DNA of 64,000 bases from Holtermannia corniformis (Eukaryota > Basidiomycota > Tremellomycetes > Holtermanniales): positions 33,646 to 97,645 of the forward strand of contig BCIJ01000021.1 of assembly GCA_001599935.1 (NCBI GenBank), written 5' to 3'. Shown here one piece after another: positions 31,620 to 48,334 of this stretch (positions within the stretch are counted from its first letter, which is position 1; each line of letters begins with the position of its first letter). The notes beneath the pieces are model-generated. The model saw nothing but the letters and a program-made list of their open reading frames with translations, searched no databases and was not told where the DNA came from. The position numbers and the translations under genes are program-made.

Positions 31620-34600
31620 ATGACAGACTCGCTCGGTTCTCCGCTCGACATCGACTCCAAGCACCCGCCGTGAGTGTAGTGCATGCTACTGTGAGCTTGC
31701 TAACAATACAGACGACGCCCCCCACCCCTGCAGTCTTTCCAGCGACCGCCGCAGGGCACATGGGAGCCATTACCCCATATCCTGTTTGGCTTTGCGACGG
31801 CCGCCTTTGAGCCTTCCTACCTCTCAGCCTCGTCTGGCGCCGACAGCCTCGCGCGCAGAAACAGCAAAGGCCATAAACGCACCGGGTCGTCAAGCTCACA
31901 AGTCCGCAACCGCTTCTCTTGGAGTGGCATCCCAGCCAGCGAAAAGGGCAAGCATGTCGAGCGTGAAGAGCGCGGCAACCCGCACGAGCAGGCGCTCGCA
32001 GTCGGAGACGAGATCTATGCGTTTGAGCAGCTTGTTCTGGATAGACCCGAGCCGGGAGGTGTGATCTGGTATCGCGGGTGAGTGGCTGCGGTCGAGATGG
32101 CCTCGGCTGATGGTCTAGCTACGTGTCGACCCCACCTCCTATCGTCCAACTCGTCCCTCGCGTATCCGACCCTTCCTCATCGACTTCAGCTTTGACAGTC
32201 CCGCAGCCCGACCCAGCAGTGTTCGTCGGCATCTTTCCCTCGACACACTTTTATATCCGAGAGCAGCTACAGGATGCAGAGGGCACGCTGGCGGACGCCT
32301 ACGCCGAGGCAGAAGCCAAGCGCCGCGCAGGCTTTGCAAAGATGGAACCGCTGCGTGAAGAGGAGGAAGAAGGTGCAGCCGACGACGACTGGTTCGCGAC
32401 AAGTCGGACGCGCACAGCGCGCCATGAAGAGGACAAGGCGCAACCGCCGCTGCCGAACCTCAAAGCGGGCGGAGAGACGCGAGAGGGCAGGCGGCAACCA
32501 CTCGTAGACGAGATAGCGTGTGCGATACGAGAGTGGTACCTGGTCAGTAGCATGCCGTTCTCACTGCCACACTGACGCTCGTCAGCGGATGCCCATTTAC
32601 CTCCAACGACGCGAATACCGCGTGTTCGACATTGTCCATCAACACATTGACGCCCTTCACATGGGTCGCCGTCAGCTCCTCGCGCAGACTCTGAGTGTGG
32701 AAGAGACTGCGCTGCTCAAGAAGGAATGTGTCGCCCGCCTTGTCAAAGGCAACGTTGCGCAGGGCCTCGACGTGATTGTCCGCCACCCTGCCCATGGCGG
32801 ACTCGTCACGGTCGATCCAGAGGCGGAAGACGAGCAGGAAGGGTGGCTGACTGGCGTGCGCATGTACGCTATGCAGGTTGCGGTAGGTGCTGTATTCACG
32901 TTGCGCTGAACTGACAACTCAGCTCGCCTACATTGACGTCACGCCGATTGACGCACTCCTCAACCGTACAGCCGGACCGCCAGTCAAGACATCCCAGCCT
33001 CTATCTGCCTCGCTCACTGCCGGCTCGACTCGCAGCCGCCGCACTCTGACCGCACCAGACGCTTCGGTCACGTCGGGTGCCTTCTTCCAATGCTTCCTCG
33101 ACGTACGCGCCTTTGTCGCAAGCCCCTGCGCACCGGGCGAGACTGCCGAGCTCTACTTTTCACTCTACAGCAAAGCCGAGTCGCGTTTCCTGACCGAGGA
33201 ATACTGCCTCGTCATGAACCACCTCGGCTCCCCTGCGCGCGACGCCGAGACTCGTATCGGTCGATTGCGCACCCTCTTCACCGACCTCTCGGCGCAGGAC
33301 GTCAGTGGGACCGTGTACCTTGTCTGCAGGCTGGTCCGCCATGGCGCGATGAAGATGGCGGCCGAGGCCAGCTCGGCCGGCGCACCCGAGTCGAGCAACA
33401 AACGCAACAGCCTGCGATCAACCGCAACGTTAACCGACCGCAGTTGGCGCGGAACCGCCACCGGCTCGGTCCGGACAACAGATCGCACAGACGATTCGTT
33501 CTCCATCACTTCTGGCTATGACGGCCCGCGGATCCAGCAAGCACCGACGCATGCGACAGTCAATGGGGACACAAAGTCGGGCCGCTTCACCTTTCGCAGG
33601 CCGCTTGGCTGCTCTGTTCTCGAACTCAATCAACTCGCGCGCATGGTCACCAACCCGGCTGATGCGCCTTCTGGCGGCGAATTCTCAATTCCAATCTTTG
33701 TCCCGCGCGATGAGGCCGGCTTTGCGACCCTGCACGAAGACATTATCAACGGCAGGAGCAAGGAGTATGAGAGATCGCCAAGGTCAGTCCAATCGTCGGC
33801 GTAGCATCGTATGCTGACAAGCGCAGGGCCGATGCCATCGCCATCAGCTTTCGCATCTTCCACGGCGTGGCAACCGCCATCATCAACGAAAACCCAGCGT
33901 TACTGCTCGATGTGCCGCTCACGGCTCGCCTCGGCTTCCCAGACGTCGTCTACCCCGGCAGTGTTCGCAACGACTTGTACGTCAAGCTGTGGTCTGGTTT
34001 GTTCCACCCGGCTGTCAGCACCGGCGGCTCGCTCCGCATGCGCAAGTCGGTCGCGCCGGCCGGTCACTACAACGTCCAAGTCTCTCTCGAAGTACGCCGA
34101 AGCGATGGCTCGGCAGTACACGACGCGCTCTTTGCCGGTGGCTCTGGCGAACCCCCAACGACATACTACCAGTCGCTAGTGTTCCATCACAACGAACGCC
34201 CGACATTCGGCGAGCTCGTCAAAGTCTCTATCCCCGGCGACGTCATGCCAGACTGTCACTTGTTCTTAACGTTCCGCAACCGTAGTTCGCACCCGAAAGG
34301 ATCGGCAGCGCCAGTCGACACCAACGGCCTCGAAAGGCCATTCGCGTTCGCCTACCTCCCGCTGTGTTCGGCCGAGCAAGCGTGCCTCCAGGACGGCTCG
34401 CACGACCTCGTCCTCTACCGCATGGAGAAGAACCTACAAATCTCGCCAATGATCTACTTCAACGCCCCGTCGATAGCAACCGACGCAGCCATGGCGACGC
34501 TCAAGCTGCCGACCAACGTGGCCAAGGCAATGTCGCCACTCAAAGATCGCTTTTCTGTTCGCACATTCCTGTGCTCAACCCAGCACACTCAGAGCGACGT

Positions 34601-37600
34601 ATTGCTATCCTTGCTTGACTGGCAACGTCGCCTCTCGAACGACACTGCGGCCTTGCTCGGTATCTTGCGCGCGTTTGCATTCGTTGGTGAGGAAGAGGTT
34701 GTCAAGTTCCTGCCAGACATCTTCGACTCGCTCTTTGGCATCCTTGCATCCAATGTCGGCGACAGTCATCCAACCGTCAACCATCTCGCGTTCACTGACC
34801 TCCTGGGCGTGCTCGGTATCGTGTCCGACAGGCGCTTTACCAACTTTGGCGCCGTGCTCGACGTCTACCTTGACGGTGGTCACTTTGACTCTCCCGCAAG
34901 CTGCTGGCAACTCGTCAAGCAAATGAAGCGATTGACCGAGTCGCCAAAGGACAAGGAGCTTCGTCAGATGCTCAAGGTGTGGAACCTGCTCCTGCGCTTT
35001 GTCGTTAAAGCCCGTGAGCTCGACCGGGCACGCAACCTCGGCCTGGATGCAACTTCGGCTCACATGGAAGCCGACTTCAAGCGACAGATCAAGGCGGTGC
35101 TGTACGACATTGAAGTACTCATGACCTCGATGGATGCTACCGACATTGGCGCCCAGACCTTGGCTGTACAGCACTATGCCGACGTGCTTCCCACCCTCGC
35201 CAACATCTTCCAACCCGTCGAGCTCGCGGAGATTGTGATCGGCTTTGCCGACACGCTCGGCAGTGCGACGACTGGGAAAATCGCAATATGGAAGCTGTTG
35301 CTTCTCCTGCAAGTCGTGCGTTGCGTCTTTGGTCAAAGCGAGGCCAGGGCGTTGCTCGTACCAGCTCTTGTGCGGTGGGTCAAGCCGCATCTCGGCAGGT
35401 ACAACGAGTTGGTCACCGTCAAGGCGGGTGACACGCAAAAGACCAAGGATGCTGCCAACATACACTGGCTCGAGTGCAACCGCTTGGCCATCACTGTGGG
35501 TGATCGGCAAATCTATGCTCGCGCTGACCGTCCAGGTGGTCGCGCTCATGCTCGACAAGCTGCAAGAGTGGCTGGTCTCGCCGCTCATCACCGACGATCG
35601 CAGCCTGCTTGGCCAGGAAGAGGATAATGTCGAGTACTGCCTGACTCTACTGCCAAGGTGGGTCATCACAAATCTGTTCTCGCTGACGCCTCAGGCTGCT
35701 CGAGTCGTACACCGAGCTCAATGATGCACAGACGGCCGAAGTAATTGATCGTCACGGCGCCAACACGCCGATCTCCAAGGCCTATCCTGATGTTTTCCCT
35801 TCTACCTACCCCTTCGCCCTGGTCGCACTGACCCCCGACTCGTCCTTGCTGGCTCGCGGTCGAGACGCCAACGAGATCGACAGCCCTCACAAGCCGCTGC
35901 TCAATTGCGGTCTGGGAGAAGCCTCCGTCATCATCTTGGTTCTGCTGCTTGCGTGCCCGCGCAGCCGCCTAGCCACTTGGCTCGAGGAACTATACGAAGT
36001 CGAAGGCGGTCGCAACGTTACCGAATTCCTGCGAAGCTTTTTCGACGTCGGCGTATCAATACTGCATCACGAGGCGTTCCCGCCAGACTGGCTCAATGTC
36101 ACTCTGATGGCGCACGTCGTCATGCTAAAGATGCTGGAGCCAGTCGCATCTTTACTCGAGACATCGTACATCCCGGCATTTGACGACTCGTCTTCTTTCG
36201 ACACCCTGCTGTGGGGCGACTGTCTCAACTTTATCTGCCAGCTGCTCGCGTCGGATGCACTGGTGATTGAAGAATTCCCAGCCCAGAAGCGACGAGCGGT
36301 GTGGAAGCTGGCGGGTGATCTCCGTGGTGATGGTGTGGCGGTACTGTCCAAGCTCTGGAACGCAATCGGTTGGCGAGAGCAGGGTGGGGATGGCTTTACG
36401 CGCGCTGGAGGGGTGAGTGTTTGGTTCCATTGGCTCATTGCTCATCGCTGGCAGTACCAAGTCCGCTTTGTCTTCCTCGTCGAGCACGTCTTGACCCTGT
36501 GTTTGTCACATCACGACGAGCTCAGGTCGGGCGCCGTCGACATTCTCTTTTCAATGATTGAAGCCGAGTACGAGCGTCAAGGCGGGGCGTTCCCCACAAT
36601 CGAGTCGGAAGTGTTTGCAAAGCTAGACAAGCTTGTGAGTGTGCGTCAACGATATGTGCGTCGCTGATGTCTAGTTTACCAACGATCGCGGAGGATCCGA
36701 CACGGTCTCAAGGGCCTACTTCGTGGCTCATCTTCGCGCCGTGTTCGAGGGTGCCGGCGGTGACTCCACTTTCCGAGCCAAGGTCAACGCCTTTCTCACT
36801 GATCTCGAGGCATTTCTTGATCTGCTACTCAACCTTCGCGATCTCCCCGATGCACCTCAGTGGACCGACGAACGGGCAGGTGCAACGTTGCGCCTCATGG
36901 AGTTTATACGCCGAATCGGTCGCGAGGACATTTACATTGCCTACGTGCACCAGCTCGTCCAGTGCAACGTGGACAATGACGATTGGCTCGGTGCGGGCCT
37001 CGCGCTCAAGCTCCACGCCGACCTCTACGAGTGGACGACCGAGGGCGACGTGGTCGAGGCCTTTGAGTTTGGCAAGTTTGACTTGCCGCCGCAAACGCAA
37101 TTCGCGCGGAAAGAGTCGCTCTACTATCTCGTGCTGGACTATCTAGGTGCGTTGCTCATAGTATAGATAGAAAGCTTACGCCCGCAGGCCAAGCTGAAGC
37201 GTACGAGGTGGCCATTGGCATCTGTCAAGAGCTCTCCCGGCAGCACGAAACTACCACCTTCAATTACAGTCGCCTGGCAGATCTCCTTATGCACCAAGCG
37301 AGGCTTTACGAGCGCATCAATGACACGACTCGGCAGTTCCCAGAGTACTATCGGATTGTGTGTTATGGCCGTACGAAGAACACGACTGATTTCTTACAGG
37401 CATACTACGGCGGTTTCCCGGATGCGCTCCGAGGCAAGCAATTCGTTGCGCGGGGTCAACCGTGGCAAAAGTATGGGGCTTTGTGAGTGGACGGGCGGCG
37501 GCGAAGTCTACTGATCTCTTCAGCTGCGAGGCCATTCAAGCCAAGCATCCGGGCGCGGCACTGCATCGCTCAATGATCCCGCCTTCGCCATCGGTGCAGA

Positions 37601-38895
37601 ACGGCGATGAGCTCGTGATCTGGGTCACGGCTTTGACGCCCGAGCCAGATACATCGCGGGCTGTGCTTCGTACGCCAACCGTGTCGGAGAACGTGCAGTC
37701 ATACTGGCGACACTGCGACGTCGACACCTTTTCGTGTCAGCGCTCGTATCGATCCATGGCGAACGGCAGCACAGGCGACAACGACCTGCTGGATCTCTGG
37801 ATTGAAAAGACGATCATCAAGGGTCAGTGAAGCACTGGTCGAGTGGCAGCTCTGACGTCTGCAGCATCGCACAAGTTCCCACATGTGCTTGGTCGCGCCG
37901 ACATTGTCGATGTCCTCACCGAGCAGATCTCGCCACTAGCCAGCGCGCTCCACGAGCTGCGAAAAGTGACGGCGTCAATGAACACTTTAGCCGACAAGTA
38001 TCGGATTCTAGCGCAGACGGGCGAAGCGGCCGAGTGAGTCTGAGCTATAGTCGTCTCTCTGGCTCACACGGCGCAGCACCCGCCGATTGTCCATGGCTTT
38101 GAACAGCGCCGTCGACAGTCCGATCTCTGGCGGCGTCCCGGCTTATCGCCAAACGTTTCTGGATCCGAGCTACCTCACACATTGTCCACAGGATGCAGCT
38201 CAAGTGGAAGAGCTGCGCGAACTCATCCTCATGCACGTCAAGGCGATCGAGGTTTGCCTGGACCTACATGCAACTCTGCGCCCTCCCGAGATGGCCTCGT
38301 TCCACGAGGCTCTGGTGCGATGTAAGTGTCTGCTGTTACCGGTCCAACCGCTCATCCCGCAGTCTACCACAAGTCGTTCCCAGATGAGATTTCGACTCTC
38401 AAGATGCGGCGCAACATGGAGCAGGCGCTGTACCGCTCGCCGTCGTCGAATCCACGCTCGGTGCATACGCCATCGATCGTGACGCCGTTTGACGCCGGAG
38501 AGCGTCCGACCCATCTCAATGGCGAGTCGTTGACTGGCCCAAACTCGCTGCACTCGTCGGGCCGAGGCGAGTTTCAACTCCCACCGCTCGTCATGTACCC
38601 GGGGTCGTATGACAACAGCCTGTTGGCGCGCCCGACGGCATCGCCATCGAGTCGAAAGACACCGGCGACACCGAGCAAGTCGCGGCGGACCTCGATCAAC
38701 GCCGACACTGTTGCGAGCCCCAGCAGAGCAAAAGGCAGCATACGGTCGCCGAGCCCGGCGGGTAGCTATGTCAATGTGCCGGCCCTCGGCGGCGCGCCGT
38801 ACAGTGCCAAGGATGACGGCGCCGCCGCCGCTCGCACCGTCGGCAAACGCGAAGGGCTCATGCGGCTCGGCAGCCTGCTCAAGAAGCGGTCATGA
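31620..38895 (+). CDS. DCK1: DOCK-family Rho/Rac GEF (Dck1-like)
   Basis: A long gene of many exons that fills 7.3 kb, about 2,100 or more residues. The N-terminal SH3 domain is visible (EIYAFEQLVLD, WYRGYVSTPPP, FVGIFPSTHFYI). A DHR-1/C2-like region follows around NDLYVKLWSGLF and TYYQSLVFHHNERPTFGE. A long helical middle section contains LLALRPLVRWVKPHL-like repeats. A DHR-2 GEF domain comes last, with YEVAIGICQELSRQHE, FPEYYRIVCYG, VWVTALTPEPD and the DHR-2 end KFPHVLGRADIVDVL through SPLASALHELRKVT. DHR-2 exchanges nucleotide on Rac/Rho GTPases at membranes; Dck1 works with an Elmo partner. The C-terminus is Ser/Pro-rich and ends in LGSLLKKRS. Confidence 0.88.
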
Positions 38896-39091
38896 GGGTC
38901 TCCGAGTGCGTTGGGCATGCTTGTTGTTCAGTCTAGCGATGCAAACCCAGATTGTCCATGGCTGCTGGATCCGGCTTGACTTCGACACGCGTCAAACACG
39001 CCGCAGTTCGCGACCCGCGGCTCGACGATCGTCTCGACGACCACAAGCATCTGCACACTGTACACTGACTGCAGAGTGTTCGTCGTCCAGC

Positions 39092-39871
39092 ATGGGCTCG
39101 GTACCGACCAACGAGGTCAACCTCGACTATGACGGTCCGCTCAATATCCCCACCAACTCGGTCGCGGCGAGCTCGAGTGCGGTTGAGCGCGGCGACGGCT
39201 CTGCCATGATCGGCGGACCGCTCGCAGGTCAACCGCAGAGCAGGCGGCTCACCCCGAAACGGCTTGCCAAGCTCGTCGGCGTCCGAGTCATGCGAGCCGT
39301 CCGCCGCGGCAACCTCCCGTTCTTGATCCTCTTCTTTAGGTTTGTCTGTCCCTGTGCCTTTGCTAGCCTTGCTGACGGTTGCTGGGGAACAGCTGTGTCA
39401 TCGTCTTCTTCTCGGCTCTCACCGGTGTGGGCTATGTCGAGCCGCCGTCAGAGGGCCCGGCGGTACCGTCGGCAGGCGACTCCGAGTTCAAGCTCGGCCA
39501 GCCAGTGTTTGATCCCAGTGACGATAACCCGGTCAACGCGAGAGAGAGGCAGCAGCAGGCGTTGAAAGAGCTCGAAGACGAGTGGGCAAAGAGGAAGCGG
39601 CCACAGGATGTAAGCTTATCGGTTCAGGCTAGCGCTGACATGGCAGGGCAAGTGGATGCAAAAGTCAAGAGACCATGGCGCACGGCGAATGCCCCAGCCT
39701 GAACCGGCGCAGGACGTCGAGGCAGCCAGGTCTGAGAACGACGCTGTGGCCGATGCAGATGTCGTACAAGACGTCAAGGAGCAAGTCGCCAAGCGAGATA
39801 ACCAAGCAGAGGTCGAGACGAAACCGGTCGTGGACACGGCGGTCGCAGACGAGCCACAGGGTGCGCTCTGA
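39092..39871 (+). CDS. Hypothetical protein with one membrane span
   Basis: Three exons. The N-terminal part is Ser/Asn-rich, followed by basic residues (RRLTPKRLAKLVGVRVMR) and one hydrophobic segment, FLILFFSCVIVFFSALTGVG, that forms across an intron. The rest is charged and acidic (DDNPVNARERQQQALKELEDEW, EVETKPVVDTAV). This looks like a small type II or tail-facing membrane protein with a coiled region. If the second intron (about 39610-39646) is retained the frame ends early at 39702. I do not recognise the family. Confidence 0.6.
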
Positions 39872-39990
39872 GCGGCTTACGGGCATTGTGAGATAGATGA
39901 GCATTTTGGTATCATGTTTGTGAGCACAGGGCGAGATCTTGCATTAACCGTATCGTGCTGCTCGTGTATAGGCCGTTTACTCGTTACACC

Positions 39991-41908
39991 TCACTCGGCC
40001 GCCTTGTCGCCCACCCACTGGACGGGTATGATGCGCGACTCGAGGCTCTCTCGGCGCTCTACCTCGCGCGTTCCCTCGTCGCCCAGACTGTCCTCTGGGC
40101 GGGGTGCAGAGACCGGCACGGGCGGCGGTGTTGACACGGGTGTCGGGTCGTTTGTGAGGAAGCCCACGGACCCGTGCATGCTCTTCAACCCCGCGCCGTC
40201 CGTCTCTGTCAACTGCGCTCGCCCATCGACGTTCAAGTCCTTGACTGGAACGTAGTCGGGTCCAGGGTGCTCTTCCGAGTCTGGAAAGTCGGTGAAGACG
40301 GTGTTGCCGCTGATCTCGCTCGGTGCGATGGGTGAGGGACGAGTGCCGTGGCCTTGGGTTGCGACTGTCGGCAAGGCGCTCTGGCCGGCAGGCTGAGGGC
40401 TCGACAGCATGACCCACTGTTCGCCTTCTGCGTCCTTGACGTTTGGGATCTGCGGCTGACGAGGGCTTGCAGGCCGACTTGGTGCTTTCTTGACAAGGAC
40501 GTTGGGTGGCGCTCGACCCGGCAAAGCACGCCGTGCACTCTCACTCGACGCTTTGCGCTCGTGCCCTGCCCTTGTGACCTCTGGCACTTGCGAGTCTCCT
40601 ACGACGCTGAGATCGGGACTCCACGGCAGCTTGCGAGGGTTACGACCCGGCGAGGCATTCAACGGCGATGCGGGCTGTGACGAGCCCGAGCCTTCGCGGG
40701 ACGAGATGCCAGATGTTGGCAAGGATGAGAAGATGAGCAAGTCGCGCGTGGGTGCGAACGGGAGCAGGGGTAGCGATCCCAGCAGCTTGAGGTGGTTTGC
40801 GTCCAAGTCCTTGAGCAGCGCCAGCAGCAACGACGGGTGCGATCTACCAGTGATGAGCGGTCATCGCCTGTACTTGATCTACTCACGCCTCGTAGCTTTT
40901 CCTTCCCATCCCAAACGCAGTCATCCGCGAGACACCGGTCATCTTGAACGAGTAGCAGTCGCCAAAGACAAAGCCTTCGCTCTTGATCCCGACAGCGCCG
41001 TCTTTGCCTTTTGGCTGTGGATGCGGCATCGGTCGGTTTGCGATTGCGCTACGGATGGCCGAGAGGATGATGGGTGTCACGACTGCGGGAGGGGAGATGA
41101 CCGAGATGCGGTTGGGTACTGGGGCGCTCAGTCTGGTAAAGCGGTGAAGGATGATACGCACGCGGAAAGCTAAGAGCAAAGAATGCTGGTGGGTTTGCTT
41201 GGATCTCGGGTTGGTGCGCGAACAGCAAGGTGTGGGTATCGTCCTGCCCACCATCAACTTTTCGCCTTGATCTTGCGCACAGACCCACCTTGTCCCCGCC
41301 CGCAGTGACTCTGCGCTCGAGTAACCATCCCTCGGCCGCCAGAGCGACCATCAACGCCAGCAGCAAGCGCACCGAGCTATCACCATATCATCAGTACCGC
41401 CCATCTCAACACTCTACACGCACTCGAGCTCTTGTTTCCCCTTCTTCTTCCAGGGCTTGCCAAACAGCTTTGCAGACCACACCATGCTACTGCCAATCGT
41501 CGACGCCGGCGCTGCACGCACGCCTTCGACCGTCTCGAGACCCGACGACCACACTTTGCGATCGTCGAGCGTCTTGTGGACGGCAGTGACCGTGTCTGTT
41601 GGGAAGCCGATCAGGCGGAGACCAGAGTGACTATGCAAAGAGAGCATCGCATACGTCGTAGAGCGCGTTCTATCGTCATCAGCATGAGGTAGCCAGAGGA
41701 TGGGGAGCACACACGGCAGCTTGACAAACTCTTGACGGAGCTGCAATCCTGCCCCAGCAGAGCTTGGCGACGAGCGACCTGGCGCAGCGGCCATCTTGCT
41801 CGCTCTCACTGTTGCACTCTTGCACGTCGAGACCTCGCGCTCACTGTCAACCACGCTGCAGTCGCTCAGCACAAAGGAGCCATCGACGATCGCCCCTATG
41901 TGCGTCAA
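39991..41908 (-). CDS. Hypothetical protein, Ser/Pro-rich C-terminus
   Basis: Read on the minus strand, three or more exons seem to form one gene. The N-terminal part (41908 downward) contains LPCVLPILWLPHADDD, LRLIGFPTDTVTAVHKTLDDR and KLFGKPWKKKGKQELEC. The middle has VRIILHRFTRLSAPVPNR and a segment ending FGMGRKSYEA. A 45-nt intron then joins SHPSLLLALLKDLDANHLKL, followed by about 240 low-complexity residues ending QWVGDKAAE. The exon join near 41370-41410 (GTGTAG donor) is uncertain, so this could be two genes. No known domain was recognised. Confidence 0.5.
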
Positions 41909-42006
41909 CGGCGCCGTTGACGCTTCCTATTGTCTGTACACATCGCAGTAGCTATCCATGCAAGAAGAAAGCGCTCGTCTCATGATACAATCGTGTGATC
42001 CAACGT

Positions 42007-45812
<3,806 letters not shown>

Positions 45813-46534
45813 GGCAGCGTGCCGGCGGCGAGGACAGGTGGTGGTCGAGGGCGATGAGTCGAGGTAAAGGCTAAAGGCTAGCGTCAGCACTGAACCGGAC
45901 GCGGCCAGTTTCCGCAGCCGAGGGGATTGACAAACCTGGCGTCGACACCGTCTGATGGGATCCCGAGCACTCGAGCTGAGGATGGCTCTGTGGAACCAAC
46001 GACGTTTTGGCGTTTGATGGTGCGAGCGTCTACCAACGCTCGAGCTGGCCCCCGTCCACGTTTCCGAGCGTTCCCACCGAGCCGTCCAGCCGTTTGCACT
46101 GCGCTCAACGGGCTACGGGGACAAGGAGCGAGACTGCTGCTACCGCGCTCAGCATCCAGACGGGCCGTAGAGACGCAGGGGAGGATACACAGTGGGGATG
46201 ATGCTGCACAGGCTATAGAGGAAGACAGGACGACTCGGTTGTTTGCGTTCACCGCCAAGAGAATGGCGCAGTGGCACCACTCGGCCAGTCACTCGCGCGG
46301 TCGTCGATGGCTCCCAGCGCGCTCCAAGAGGTAGATATACCCTAGATAAGCACAGTGTGAGATGCTGATAGCCGCCTACGAAAGAGGCCCGTCGAAACCA
46401 TCGCCCAGTCTCGTCCGTCGCTCGGCTTCACCCTTGTGGCACGCTTGCACGCGCCGCTCGAAGCCCTTGGTTGGAAGCCGCCAGGGCCCCGAGTTCACTC
46501 TGGCTCTCGGATCGCAGTCAGTCCGTTGTCCATG
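45813..46534. other. Spacer between YAK1 start and ACR3 end
   Basis: Open frames exist on both strands but are Arg/Ala/Pro-rich in the way GC-rich noncoding DNA often is. None shows a domain or a paralogue. It probably holds the YAK1 promoter and 5' leader plus the ACR3 3' end. Confidence 0.6.
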
Positions 46535-48089
46535 TCACACTTTATCGCCCGCCATCGCATCGCCTCCCGTCTCAGCCCCTCGCCCCGCCTTCTCGTTCCA
46601 ATCGAGCGTTTGTTCCAGCCAGAGCGCGAGCGACGTCAGACCCAACAGTACCGGGACTTCGACCAGCGGTCCGATCGTGGCCGCCAGCGCCTCGTCCGAT
46701 GTGCTGCCGTACACGGCGATGGCGACAGCGATTGCCAGTTCAAAGCTGAAAGCCGTCAGCCTAGGCTTCGACAGGAACCCACACTTGCTTGTTCGATCCG
46801 GCCGTAAAGCTCTGCACGACGGCGACCCGGTAGCCGTACAGCTTGGCACTCGCGCTCCGTCGAGAGAGCCAGTACACGAGCGCAAACGCAAACGACCACA
46901 TGAGGGCAAAGTACAGCACGAGCGGGACAAACACTCGGAACACGTTGCCAATGTTGTCGAGGATCCGACGGGCTTGACCCGCAAAGATGAGGATGATTCT
47001 ACGCCACGGGTCAGTAGATTGATCGATAGCATGTTCACTTGCGTGTAGAGGAGCCCGACCAGAGCCAACGGACCAAAGTACGGCAGGAAGCGCGTCGCAA
47101 GGCGTTCCTTGCCAACAAGCGCAATGACCGCAAAGCGCGTCACAACGCCTGCAGCGAGCGGTATGCCCAAATACTGCCATGTCAGCTCCGCAGCGACTAT
47201 ACTACTCACAATCAGCACCGCGATCGCCGTCACGCCATATTCCAGCCCGAGCGCCTCGCCGCCAATCACGCGGATAAACAGCACGGCCATCGGCGAGTAC
47301 AACACGATCTGTAGTACAGAGTTGATGATCACGAGGATGGCGCACAGTTCAGCGTCCCCGCCGGCGAGCTGGGACCAGACCAAGACCATGGCGATGCAGC
47401 GTGCTAACCCGACGAGGATGACGCCCGTGCGGTACGTTGGGAGATCGGGCAGGGTCGCGTACGCGAGCCCGAGCATCAGCTGACGCGTGTCAGCTACAAG
47501 GCCCAAGACGGGAAATGGCACGTACAAAGGGACCGATGAGCCAGTTGAGGATGAGCGAGAGCAAGACCTGGCGCCACATGTTGCGCTGCGTGAACAGGGT
47601 TGGAAACTTTTCATACTGCACTGTGAGGCATCAACAAGAACTGCGTTAACACTGAAAGCTTTTGCGGTAGGAGGCACTGATCGCAGGCGGTCCGGAGACG
47701 GTGACTGACCCTTTGTCAAGATTGGCCACATCATGACTAGAAGCCCGATCGCAATCGCTGAAGCAAGCATCAATCCCGTCTCACGTCTCAGATGGTAGCA
47801 CTCACGAACAGACACCCCGTTCAACTTGGCGCTCGTCAACACTTGGTCCACATTGCTGCCGAACCTGCCTGTGCCACCAGGGTCAGTGAGTGCGCGTGCC
47901 ACCGAAAGCGGACGGACCGATGATGACGCCGAGGACCATGGCGAGCAAGACCCAAAGGGCCAGGAAGCGGTCGAGGAAGCCGAGGCTTTTGAGAAGATTG
48001 CCTGGGCGGCGTTAGCTGCACGCTCAGCAACCGAAGAGCTGACCTCTAGTGATCACCGGCGCATCGCCGCCAGATCCATCAGGTGACAT
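46535..48089 (-). CDS. ACR3: Arsenite efflux transporter ACR3
   Basis: Plasma-membrane extrusion of arsenite (BASS superfamily, ten membrane spans). The first exon opens MSPDGSGGDAP and, after an intron, joins LLKSLGFLDRFLALWVLLAM. Family motifs: IGLLVMMWPILTK, LILNWLIGPFVMLGLAYATL, LARCIAMVLVWSQLAGGDAE, which carries the catalytic Cys conserved in ACR3, VIALVGKERL, and near the C-terminus FTAGSNNFELAIAVAIAVYG and GPLVEVPVLLGL. All pieces are present in order. Short introns account for the frame changes. It ends about 720 bp from the YAK1 start, on the same strand. Confidence 0.9.
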
Positions 48090-48334
48090 GCTGATCGACG
48101 CCGCAATGTATCGTCAGTATTCTCGTCGTCACAGAGGGAAGAGACGCTCTGCATCCTCGAGTACAAGTGACCGTGTCGCCCGTCAGAAATCGTCAAAGTG
48201 GACCTCGACCATCAAATTCACGCGCCAATTGGAAAATCATCAATCCGGTAGTGGCGACCAGCGCGTTGCATTACGAGTGAGGGCTCAAAGACCCAAAAGT
48301 AGATTGACTATTATACAAGCAAGCAGTCTGCACG

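Noticed and set aside
34605..35669. Open frame of 354 codons on the - strand
   Set aside because: Antisense to the DOCK gene, whose protein shows clear family motifs. The antisense product has no recognisable features.
45927..46334. Open frame of 135 codons on the + strand between YAK1 and ACR3
   Set aside because: Arg/Ala/Pro-rich composition typical of GC-rich noncoding DNA, with no paralogue, domain or splice extension.
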